Shown here piece by piece: positions 56,458 to 64,000 of a stretch of DNA of 64,000 nt. Under the pieces are notes generated by a model. It saw only the letters and a program-made list of their open reading frames with translations. It did not search any database and was not told the origin of the DNA. A program made the position numbers and the translations under genes. Source of the stretch: Pseudomonas fluorescens. Its GTDB lineage: Bacteria; Pseudomonadota; Gammaproteobacteria; Pseudomonadales; Pseudomonadaceae. The stretch covers positions 1 through 64,000 of the forward strand of contig NZ_CABVHY010000003.1 in the NCBI RefSeq assembly GCF_902497875.1, in the 5' to 3' direction. Numbering within the stretch: position 1 is the first letter of the stretch; every line of letters begins with the position of its first letter.

Positions 56458-58899
56458 TTGATTCGTCTGCTGAAGTTTTTCGGGTGGTCTATCGTCGCTG
56501 TTTTCTGCGGACTGCTCCTCGGTCTGAGCGGCGCATTTCTCTATCTTAGTCCCGGGTTACCGTCCGTGGAGGCACTGAGAAGCATCCAGTTGCAGATTCC
56601 TTTGCGGGTGTACAGCAGCGATAACAAGCTGATCGCGGAGTTCGGCGAAATGCGTCGCACTCCGATCCGCTTCGCCGACATCCCGCCAAATTTCATCAAC
56701 GCGCTGCTTTCTGCCGAAGATGACAATTTCGCCCATCACTATGGCGTAGACCCCAGCAGCCTGATGCGCGCCGCCACCCAACTGGTAAAAAGCGGACACA
56801 TTCAGTCCGGCGGCAGCACTATCACCATGCAGGTCGCGAAGAACTTCTTCCTCACCAGCGAACGCAGCTTCTCGCGCAAGACCACGGAGATTCTCCTGGC
56901 CCTGCAGATAGAGCGTCAGCTGACCAAAGACGAGATCCTCGAGCTCTACGTCAACAAGATCTACCTGGGCAACCGAGCTTACGGGATCGAGGCAGCGGCA
57001 CAGGTTTATTACGGCAAATCGATTCGCGACGTCACCCTGGCGCAGATGGCGATGATCGCCGGGCTGCCGAAGGCGCCTTCGCGCTTTAATCCATTGGCCA
57101 ACCCGGCACGCAGCAAAGAACGTCGCGACTGGATCCTGGGCCGCATGTACAAGCTCGGGAAAATCGACGAAGCGGCCTATCAAACCGCTGTAAACGAGCC
57201 GCTCAACGCCAGCTACCATGTGCCGACACCCGAAGTTAATGCCCCGTACATTGCGGAAATGGCCCGTGCCGAAATGGTCGGCCGCTATGGCAGCGACGCC
57301 TATACCGAAGGTTTCCGCGTCACCACTACGGTGCCGAGTAATCTGCAGGAGATGGCGAACACCGCAGTCCATGAAGGCCTGATGACCTACGATCAGCGTC
57401 ACGGCTATCGTGGCCCTGAATCGCGCCTGCCAGGCAAGACCCGCGAAGCCTGGGCCCTGGAACTGACCAAGCAGCGCACGATCAGCGGGCTTGAGCCGGC
57501 CATCGTCACTCAGGTCGACAAGAACGGCGCGCAGGTGCTGACCCGCACCGGCGAAGAGCATGTCGGCTGGGACAGCATGAAATGGGCCCGGCCGTTCCTC
57601 AACACCAACAGCATGGGCCCTAATCCCAAGCAGCCGGCAGACGTTGCCCAGGTCGGCGACCTGATCCGCGTGCAACGTCAGGCAGACAGTTCGCTGAAGT
57701 TCAGCCAGATCCCGGTCGCCCAGGGCGCACTGGTCTCGCTGGACCCGCAGAACGGTGCTATCCGCTCGCTGGTCGGCGGCTTCGCTTTCGAGCAAAGCAA
57801 CTACAACCGGGCGCTGCAGGCCAAGCGCCAACCTGGCTCCAGCTTCAAGCCATTTGTCTACAGCGCCGCCCTGGACAGTGGTTACACCGCCTCCAGCCTG
57901 GTGAACGACGCACCGATCGTGTTCGTCGATGAATACCTGGACAAGGTCTGGCGTCCGAAGAACGACACCAACACCTTCCTCGGTCCGATCCGCATGCGCG
58001 AAGCGCTCTACAAATCGCGCAACCTGGTATCGATCCGCCTGCTGCAAAGCATGGGCGTCGACCGCACGATCGACTACATCAGCAAGTTCGGCTTCAACAA
58101 GCAGGACCTGCCGCGCAACCTGTCGCTGGCACTGGGCACGGCCACCCTGACCCCGATGGAAATCGCCACCGGCTGGAGCACCTTTGCCAATGGTGGCTAC
58201 AAGGTTACCCCGTACATCATCGACAGGATCGACAGCCGCAACGGTGACAACCTGTTCACCGCCAACCCGCCCAGCGTGCCGACCGACGACAGCGCCAGCA
58301 ACGGGATTGCCGCGCCAGTCGCCAATGCCTTCACCGTCAACTCGACGCCAGGCGAAGCAATGACGGCGCTGCCAACCGCGCAAACGCCTGCAGTGGCCGA
58401 ACGCATCATCGACGGTCGGACTACCTTTATCCTCAACAGCATGCTGCAGGACGTGATCAAACTCGGCACCGGGCGCCGCGCCATGGCTTTGGGCCGAACC
58501 GATCTGGCGGGCAAGACCGGGACCACCAACGAGTCCAAGGACGCCTGGTTCTCTGGCTACAATGCCGATTACGTGACCACCGTCTGGACCGGTTTCGACC
58601 AGCCGGAAAGCCTCGGCCGGCGCGAATACGGCGGCACCGTCGCCCTGCCGATCTGGATGACTTACATGGCTGCCGCGCTCAAGGACAAACCGGCTCACAC
58701 CCAGAACGAACCGGAAGGCATTCTGAGCCTGCGAGTCGATCCAATCAGCGGTCGAGCAGCCACACCTGGCACGCCAAACGCTTACTTCGAGCTGTTCAAG
58801 AGCGAAGATACGCCGCCTTCAGTCAACGAACTGAGCAACGGCAACGCGCCGGGCAGCCCGCTGCCAGCGGATGAAGCGGCGCCGATCGATTTGTTCTGA
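56458..58899 (+). CDS. ponA: penicillin-binding protein 1A
   Basis: An 813-residue bifunctional murein synthase. A membrane anchor (~8-30) is followed by the GT51 transglycosylase with catalytic glutamate in SAEDDNFAHHYG, an OB-like insert (~330-420) and the transpeptidase with S461-S-F-K464 and K686-T-G. The start is a TTG; the encoded IRLLKFFGWS matches the ponA N-terminus as I recall. Divergent from pilM, as in other pseudomonads. Confidence 0.95.
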   Translation: MIRLLKFFGWSIVAVFCGLLLGLSGAFLYLSPGLPSVEALRSIQLQIPLRVYSSDNKLIAEFGEMRRTPIRFADIPPNFINALLSAEDDNFAHHYGVDPSSLMRAATQLVKSGHIQSGGSTITMQVAKNFFLTSERSFSRKTTEILLALQIERQLTKDEILELYVNKIYLGNRAYGIEAAAQVYYGKSIRDVTLAQMAMIAGLPKAPSRFNPLANPARSKERRDWILGRMYKLGKIDEAAYQTAVNEPLNASYHVPTPEVNAPYIAEMARAEMVGRYGSDAYTEGFRVTTTVPSNLQEMANTAVHEGLMTYDQRHGYRGPESRLPGKTREAWALELTKQRTISGLEPAIVTQVDKNGAQVLTRTGEEHVGWDSMKWARPFLNTNSMGPNPKQPADVAQVGDLIRVQRQADSSLKFSQIPVAQGALVSLDPQNGAIRSLVGGFAFEQSNYNRALQAKRQPGSSFKPFVYSAALDSGYTASSLVNDAPIVFVDEYLDKVWRPKNDTNTFLGPIRMREALYKSRNLVSIRLLQSMGVDRTIDYISKFGFNKQDLPRNLSLALGTATLTPMEIATGWSTFANGGYKVTPYIIDRIDSRNGDNLFTANPPSVPTDDSASNGIAAPVANAFTVNSTPGEAMTALPTAQTPAVAERIIDGRTTFILNSMLQDVIKLGTGRRAMALGRTDLAGKTGTTNESKDAWFSGYNADYVTTVWTGFDQPESLGRREYGGTVALPIWMTYMAAALKDKPAHTQNEPEGILSLRVDPISGRAATPGTPNAYFELFKSEDTPPSVNELSNGNAPGSPLPADEAAPIDLF

Positions 58900-58980
58900 C
58901 AGACCTTTTAGTCGCGACACCTGCTCGGTGTCGCGACCAAAAGATCTTTAGCCTTATCACCACCCATAGTTCAAACGCAA

Positions 58981-59013
58981 AAAGCCCCGGCTCTCACGAG
59001 CCGGGGCTTTTTG
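58981..59013. terminator. bidirectional terminator between ponA and maeB
   Basis: AAAAGCCCCGGCTC-tcac-GAGCCGGGGCTTTTT is a perfect GC-rich stem with T-runs on both strands, set between two convergent genes. Confidence 0.93.
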
Positions 59014-59031
59014 TTTTGACGCTACAACGGC

Positions 59032-60300
59032 TTAGCCGTTGAACACATCATCCACGCTTTTCAGCGGGTAGTTCTTCGGATACGGCAGGGTAGCCACTCC
59101 CGTCTCGATCGCGGCCTTGGCCACGGCGTCGGAGATCACGGTGATCAAGCGTGCATCCATTGGTTTCGGAATGATGTACTCACGACCGAATTCCAGCTTG
59201 ATGCCACCGTAGGCATCGCACACTTCCTGAGGTACAGGCAGCTTGGCCAGTTCGCGCAGGGCGTTGGCGGCAGCTACTTTCATTTCTTCGTTGATGCGCT
59301 TGGCGCGAACGTCCAGGGCACCACGGAAGATGAACGGGAAGCCCAGTACGTTGTTGACCTGGTTCGGGTAGTCCGAACGACCGGTGGCCATGATCACGTC
59401 GTTGCGGGTAGCGTGAGCCAGTTCCGGAGCGATTTCCGGATCCGGGTTCGAGCACGCGAAGACGATCGGGTTGGCCGCCATCAGCAGCAGGTTTTCTGCG
59501 CTCAGCAGGTTCGGGCCGGACAGGCCGACGAACACGTCAGCGCCCTTCAGCGCGTCGGACAAGGTGCGCTTGTCGGTGGCGTGAGCGAAGACTGCCTTGT
59601 ACTGGTTCAGGTCATCACGGCCGGAGTGGATCACGCCGGTACGGTCAACCATGAAGATGTTTTCGATATTGGCGCCCATGCTCACCAGCAACTTCATGCA
59701 GGAGATAGCGGCAGCACCAGCGCCCAGGCAGACGATCCTGGCTTCTGGCAGGGTTTTGCCAGCGATTTCCAGGGCATTGATCATGCCGGCAGCGGTCACG
59801 ATCGCGGTGCCATGCTGATCATCGTGGAATACCGGAATATCGCACTGCTCGATCAGAGCGCGTTCGATTTCAAAGCACTCTGGCGCCTTGATGTCTTCCA
59901 GGTTGATGCCACCGAAGGTGATGGAGATGCGCTTGACGGTGTCGATGAAGGCTTGCGGGCTTTCGGAGTCGACCTCGATGTCGAACACGTCGATACCGGC
60001 GAAGCGCTTGAACAGCACGCCCTTGCCTTCCATGACCGGCTTGGAAGCCAATGGACCGAGGTTGCCCAGGCCGAGAATCGCGGTGCCATCGGAAATCACT
60101 GCAACCAGATTGCCCTTGCCGGTGTACTTGTAGGCGAGTTCAGGGTCGCGGGCGATTTCGCGGACTGGTTCGGCTACACCGGGGCTGTAGGCCAGCGACA
60201 GATCGCGAGCGGTAGCGGTGGCTTTGGTGAGCTCGACACTCAGCTTCCCCGGACGAGGATGGGCATGATATTCGAGAGCGGCAGTTTTCAGATCAGACAT
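59032..60300 (-). CDS. maeB: malic enzyme (short form)
   Basis: A 422-residue enzyme that decarboxylates malate to pyruvate, probably with NADP+. YSPGVAEP, GNLVAVISDGTAILGLGNLG, the metal site region FHDDQHGTAIV and the dinucleotide motif GAGAAAISC are intact. It lacks the C-terminal phosphotransacetylase-like domain of enteric MaeB (~760 aa), as is usual for the Pseudomonas form. Confidence 0.9.
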   Translation of the reverse strand: MSDLKTAALEYHAHPRPGKLSVELTKATATARDLSLAYSPGVAEPVREIARDPELAYKYTGKGNLVAVISDGTAILGLGNLGPLASKPVMEGKGVLFKRFAGIDVFDIEVDSESPQAFIDTVKRISITFGGINLEDIKAPECFEIERALIEQCDIPVFHDDQHGTAIVTAAGMINALEIAGKTLPEARIVCLGAGAAAISCMKLLVSMGANIENIFMVDRTGVIHSGRDDLNQYKAVFAHATDKRTLSDALKGADVFVGLSGPNLLSAENLLLMAANPIVFACSNPDPEIAPELAHATRNDVIMATGRSDYPNQVNNVLGFPFIFRGALDVRAKRINEEMKVAAANALRELAKLPVPQEVCDAYGGIKLEFGREYIIPKPMDARLITVISDAVAKAAIETGVATLPYPKNYPLKSVDDVFNG

Positions 60301-60481
60301 ATCGGCATTCCGCTTTTTACTGTTGGACGACGGACCGCCGAGGATACTCGTGTCGCAAAGTCCCTACAAGACTGACCAGTCACCGGCGTCAAGGGCCCTA
60401 CTATAAGACTTTGGGTGTAGAGCCACGGAACACAAGGGGTTAACTGTTCACAATAAGCTGAAAATATGTCTACAATTTTTC

Positions 60482-61282
60482 TTATTTCGCCAGCGCCAAC
60501 ATTCCCGGATGGCTCAACGGCAGCAACCAGCGAGCCTGAGTGGATTTCAGTCCACCTCGCCGGGAGCGGTCGAGCACCCAGCCACGCGCCTCGATCTGCC
60601 GCCCCTTGAGACGCTGCAGCATCGAGACGTCAAACTGGCTCAGCAGATTGGGCGCAACGCGCAATACAACCGAGCCCTGCAACTCGATCCACAGCCCGCC
60701 CTGATTGCGTTGAACATTGCTCACACGTCCGCTGAGCACGGTAAACCCCGAAGTGTTGATCTGATCCGCTTTCAGTACAGGTGATTGCCGCCAGAGCCCG
60801 AGGCCAGCCCGGCGCGCGCTGTGCTCTGCCGCTTGCTGGCAACGCAGAAGATCGACGTTCGGTGCAATAGCCACTTGATAGCCAAGACCTTCAGCCAGCA
60901 ACTGGGCTTCAAGGTTCACACCATTGGCGCCATACACATGGGCCAGCGTACGGCCATAGTGATCCTTGCCCTCTTGCCCCAGACGCAGGCCAATCCGCCC
61001 GTCACTTTCGTTTACCAAAGCCTGCAGGCGCTTGCGGGCTGCCACAGCGAATGGTTCATCCGATCGGCCCTGCCTGCCCAACTCCGGAGTATTCAAGCCG
61101 ATCATGCGCACGCTGCGGCCATCCTTCAGGCGAAGGGTGTCGCCATCGACCACTCGCTGGACCTGTACGGTGGCCAATGCGGTCGGCGCCGGACAGAAGG
61201 CCTGGGCGCTGGAAAAGCAAATCGCGGACATGAAAAAGGCGCCCGCAAGGGACGCCTTTTTCAACAGCGAGGAGAAGCCCAT
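60482..61282 (-). CDS. exported thermonuclease-like protein
   Basis: A 266-residue protein with a signal peptide (ending SSAQA) and a staphylococcal nuclease domain: VQRVVDGDTLRLKDGRSVRMIGLNTPE has the catalytic arginine and calcium-site aspartates, and GRTLAHVYGANG the later loop. A C-terminal OB-like part (~170-266) follows. The start at 61282 has GGAGA 5 bases upstream. Likely periplasmic or secreted. Confidence 0.85.
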   Translation of the reverse strand: MGFSSLLKKASLAGAFFMSAICFSSAQAFCPAPTALATVQVQRVVDGDTLRLKDGRSVRMIGLNTPELGRQGRSDEPFAVAARKRLQALVNESDGRIGLRLGQEGKDHYGRTLAHVYGANGVNLEAQLLAEGLGYQVAIAPNVDLLRCQQAAEHSARRAGLGLWRQSPVLKADQINTSGFTVLSGRVSNVQRNQGGLWIELQGSVVLRVAPNLLSQFDVSMLQRLKGRQIEARGWVLDRSRRGGLKSTQARWLLPLSHPGMLALAK

Positions 61283-61305
61283 CGGGCTCTCCAGCACGAC
61301 CAACC

Positions 61306-61539
61306 TTACTCTGCAGCAGCAGGAGCTTTGGTTGCGCCGAAAGCACCGAAACGCGACTTGAACTTGTCGACACGACCGCCGATGTCCAGAGTCTTCTGCT
61401 TACCGGTGTAGAACGGGTGGCACAAGTTGCAAACGTCAACCGGCAGTGGCTTAGCCAGGTTGGAACGGGTTTCGAAGACGTTACCGCAGCTGCAGGTAAC
61501 TGTGATGGCTTCGTATACCGGATGGATATCGGCTTTCAT
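61306..61539 (-). CDS. rpmE: 50S ribosomal protein L31, zinc form
   Basis: A 77-residue L31 with the zinc-binding pattern TCSCGN ... [14 protein letters not shown]. The C+ form contrasts with the zinc-free paralogue induced on zinc limitation. An Ala-rich tail follows. Confidence 0.96.
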   Translation of the reverse strand: MKADIHPVYEAITVTCSCGNVFETRSNLAKPLPVDVCNLCHPFYTGKQKTLDIGGRVDKFKSRFGAFGATKAPAAAE

Positions 61540-61896
61540 GGTGTATTCCTCAGGCTAGCGTGCCGCCACCCAACACTATTGTTGAATACCGCACGTAATT
61601 AGGCCGCGGATTCTACCAGACCTTCGCAATCGCGCAAGCTGTCCCGGGTGCCCCCCATCAGAAAAGGCCGTTCAATTTTGACGGCGTCTGTTGTTCGGTC
61701 CGGCGTTCCGGCCATGCGGCGTTGCCGCTCCTCCCCATAGCGCTATGGCTCGTCGCGGCGCCTTGCCTGACCAAGGCGTCGGGCCGATTAAAATCCACAC
61801 GTCAACTCTTGAACGCTTTCCTAATGCAGGACACTACTCCAGTGGTCTGCTAGGCTCCGGGCCTTCTTCACCGCCCGCTTACCGAGAAATTCCCGC
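61540..61896. other. divergent intergenic region rpmE / priA
   Basis: A 357 bp gap containing both promoters. A GC-rich stretch (~61700-61790) includes several short palindromes but no REP of the families seen elsewhere. No RNA gene recognised. Confidence 0.4.
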
Positions 61897-64000
61897 GTGC
61901 CCGACGCCATTCTGCGCCTCGCCCTGCCTTCGCCGCTGCGCCGCCTGTTCGACTACCGCGCCCCGGCGGGCGTCCTGCGTGCTCATCTGCATCCGGGCAT
62001 GCGCCTGCGCGTGCCATTCGGTCGACGCGAGATGATTGGCATTCTGGTGGAGGTCACCAGCCACAGTGAAGTCCCGATAGAAAAACTCAAGCCAGCCCTG
62101 GCACTGCTCGACGCCATGTCGCCCTTGCCACCGGCGCTGTTCAAGCTGTGCCTGTGGACTTCTCAGTACTACCAGCACAGCCTGGGCGACACCCTGAGCT
62201 GGGCACTGCCAGTATTGCTGCGTCAGGGCGAACTGGCTGAAGCCCGTCAGGAACGCTTCTGGTCGATCAGCCCTGGCGCACGCGTCGACGATCCTCGCAT
62301 CAGTCGGGCTCCCCGCCAGCGCGAAGCCCTGGCGACCCTGGCGCAACATCCCCACGGCGTGGCCCATCAGTTGCTCAGTAAACTGATGCTCAGCAAGGAC
62401 AGCCTTGACCTGCTGCTGGCCAAAGACCTGGTGCAGGTGGAAATCCGCAAGCACGCCCCCAGCGAACGCCACGAACACTGGCTGGCGCAACCGGAGTTGC
62501 CGCTCAACCCGGAGCAACGCGCCGCCTATGAAGCGATTCGCGCAGGCTTCGACAGCTTTCACGCGTTCCTGCTGGCCGGGGTCACCGGCAGCGGCAAGCC
62601 CGAAGTCTATTTGCAGTTGATCCGCGAAACCCTGGAAGCCGGCAAGCAGGCACTGGTGCTGATTCCCGAGATCAACCTCGGCCCGCAAACCCTGGCGCGC
62701 TTCGAGCAGCGCTTCAACGCCCGTATCGCGCTGGTGCACTCGGCAGTCAACGACCGCGAACGGCTGGAAGCCTGGCTGGCGGCCCGGGACGGCGACGCCG
62801 ACATCATTATCGGCACCCGCTCGGCACTGTTCACGCCGATGAAGAATCCCGGCCTGATCATCATCGATGAAGAACACGACGGCTCTTATAAACAGCAAGA
62901 GGGCCTGCGCTATCACGCCCGCGATCTGGCATTGGTGCGCGCGCGCCAGGAAAACATTCCGATCGTGCTCGGCTCAGCCACGCCTTCACTGGAAAGCCTG
63001 CACAACGCCTACACCGGCCGTTACGGCCTGCTGCGCCTGAATCAACGGGCCGGCGGCGCGCAACAACCGCGTTTCCTGCGCCTGGACGTTAAAAGCCGCC
63101 CGCTGGACAGCGGCATTTCCGGGCCGATGCAGCAAGCCATCGGCCAGACCCTTGCGGCCGGGCAGCAAGTATTGGTGTTCCTCAACCGCCGCGGCTTCGC
63201 GCCGACCCTGCTGTGCCACGACTGCGGCTGGATGTCCGAGTGCAATCGCTGCGATGCACGCATGACCGTGCATCAGCGCTCCGCTGAACTGCGCTGCCAC
63301 CACTGCGGTTATGTCGAGCGTGTGCCCCGTCACTGCCCGAAATGCGGCAAGGTTGATCTGCGTCCCGTTGGCGCGGGAACTGAGCGAGCCGAAGAGCGGC
63401 TGGGGATTCTCTTTCCGGATTACCCGGTGTTGCGAGTTGACCGCGACAGCACCTCGCGCAAGGACGCAATGAATCAGCTGTTTGCTACCATCCAGAAAGG
63501 CCAGCCATGCATTTTGGTCGGCACGCAAATGCTCGCCAAAGGGCATCACTTCCCACGGGTAACCCTGGTGTCGATTCTGGATGCCGATGGTGGGCTGTTT
63601 TCCGGCGACTTCCGCGCCAGCGAACGCATGGCCCAGCTGATCGTTCAGGTCGCCGGACGTGCCGGGCGCGCCGAAGAGCCCGGCAAAGTGATTATTCAGA
63701 CGCACCTGGCCGATCATCCGCTGCTGGTGCAATTGACCGAGCAAGGTTATTTCGCCTTTGCCGAACAGGCCCTGAGTGAACGCCGCGCTGCTGGCTTGCC
63801 GCCATTTGCGCATTTGGCACTGTTACGGGCCGAAGCGCATAAGCCGGGGCAAGCCGAGAGCTTTCTCGATGAGGCCTGCAGTGAGGCCGAACGCTTGCTG
63901 GGCGAGCAGAACCTGACCGGTATCGAGCTGCTCGGCCCGGTACCGGCGCCCATGGAACGCCGCGCCGGACGCTATCGCGCGCAGCTTTTGCTGCAAGCCA
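61897..64000 (+). CDS. priA: primosomal helicase PriA (cut by window end)
   Basis: The first 701 codons of a protein of about 739. It restarts collapsed forks by loading the primosome. An N-terminal DNA-binding domain is followed by the helicase: Walker A reads GVTGSGK234-P235-EVY, DEEH box IIIDEEHDGSY, GSATPS, and the zinc region with CHDCGW, CNRCD, CHHCGY and CPKCGK. The residue after the Walker lysine is proline (CCC at 62599-62601) where threonine is normal. Start GTG at 61897. The 3' end lies outside the window. Confidence 0.93.
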   Translation, partial: MPDAILRLALPSPLRRLFDYRAPAGVLRAHLHPGMRLRVPFGRREMIGILVEVTSHSEVPIEKLKPALALLDAMSPLPPALFKLCLWTSQYYQHSLGDTLSWALPVLLRQGELAEARQERFWSISPGARVDDPRISRAPRQREALATLAQHPHGVAHQLLSKLMLSKDSLDLLLAKDLVQVEIRKHAPSERHEHWLAQPELPLNPEQRAAYEAIRAGFDSFHAFLLAGVTGSGKPEVYLQLIRETLEAGKQALVLIPEINLGPQTLARFEQRFNARIALVHSAVNDRERLEAWLAARDGDADIIIGTRSALFTPMKNPGLIIIDEEHDGSYKQQEGLRYHARDLALVRARQENIPIVLGSATPSLESLHNAYTGRYGLLRLNQRAGGAQQPRFLRLDVKSRPLDSGISGPMQQAIGQTLAAGQQVLVFLNRRGFAPTLLCHDCGWMSECNRCDARMTVHQRSAELRCHHCGYVERVPRHCPKCGKVDLRPVGAGTERAEERLGILFPDYPVLRVDRDSTSRKDAMNQLFATIQKGQPCILVGTQMLAKGHHFPRVTLVSILDADGGLFSGDFRASERMAQLIVQVAGRAGRAEEPGKVIIQTHLADHPLLVQLTEQGYFAFAEQALSERRAAGLPPFAHLALLRAEAHKPGQAESFLDEACSEAERLLGEQNLTGIELLGPVPAPMERRAGRYRAQLLLQA

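Noticed and set aside
56557..58698. 713-codon open frame opposite ponA
   Set aside because: Antisense shadow of ponA, with no family resemblance.

Overview
The window reads as a chromosome segment of a Pseudomonas species, most likely of the fluorescens group. The block ponA / pilMNOPQ-aroK-aroB-damX-gltB-gltD-hemE with malic enzyme, rpmE and priA beyond it matches the order I remember from Pseudomonas aeruginosa. REP-type palindromes typical of fluorescent pseudomonads are scattered through the intergenic gaps. Species assignment is inference.

Left edge (1-2400): a PemK/MazF toxin-antitoxin pair, thioredoxin 2 (trxC) and an orphan ParA ATPase. From 2697 to 20372 runs one + strand operon, mostly with overlapping stop/start codons. 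It encodes an aryl polyene (APE) type II polyketide pathway in the order C-D-E-F-G-HI-J(split)-ammonia lyase-K-L-M-antiporter-halogenase-like flavoprotein-31 aa ORF-N-O-P-Q-R. Compared with the enteric APE set as I recall it, the adenylation and dehydratase proteins are fused, the glycosyltransferase and acyltransferase are separate, and four genes are added: a MIO-type ammonia lyase, an Na+/H+-exchanger-like membrane protein, a flavoprotein with halogenase motifs and a tiny coupled ORF.

Between 20373 and 24083 lies an insertion directly behind apeR. It holds an AT-rich core with an enteric-type queC, a YhhQ-like queuosine-precursor transporter with an unusual N-terminal extension and an XRE regulator, followed by two small Pseudomonas-type hypothetical genes. 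Beyond it, at 24084-24259, sits a frameshifted second copy of the last ~58 codons of apeR. The insertion is therefore bracketed by direct repeats of the apeR 3' end. This is the most unusual feature of the window.

The region 24260-28750 is a patchwork: REPs, an orphan PemK-like gene, a strongly folded leader before another small hypothetical gene, a LysR/MFS divergent pair and a YgiW-like periplasmic protein. From 28748 to 38210 a complete type II secretion operon (gspC-M, - strand) follows, and upstream of it a four-module GbpA-type chitin-active LPMO, its plausible cargo.

From 40437 to the right edge the genes are conserved housekeeping functions: hemE, glutamate synthase, DamX, shikimate enzymes, the type IV pilus alignment complex and secretin, PBP1a, malic enzyme, a secreted nuclease, ribosomal protein L31 and a PriA gene cut by the window end, whose Walker A motif carries an unexpected proline.
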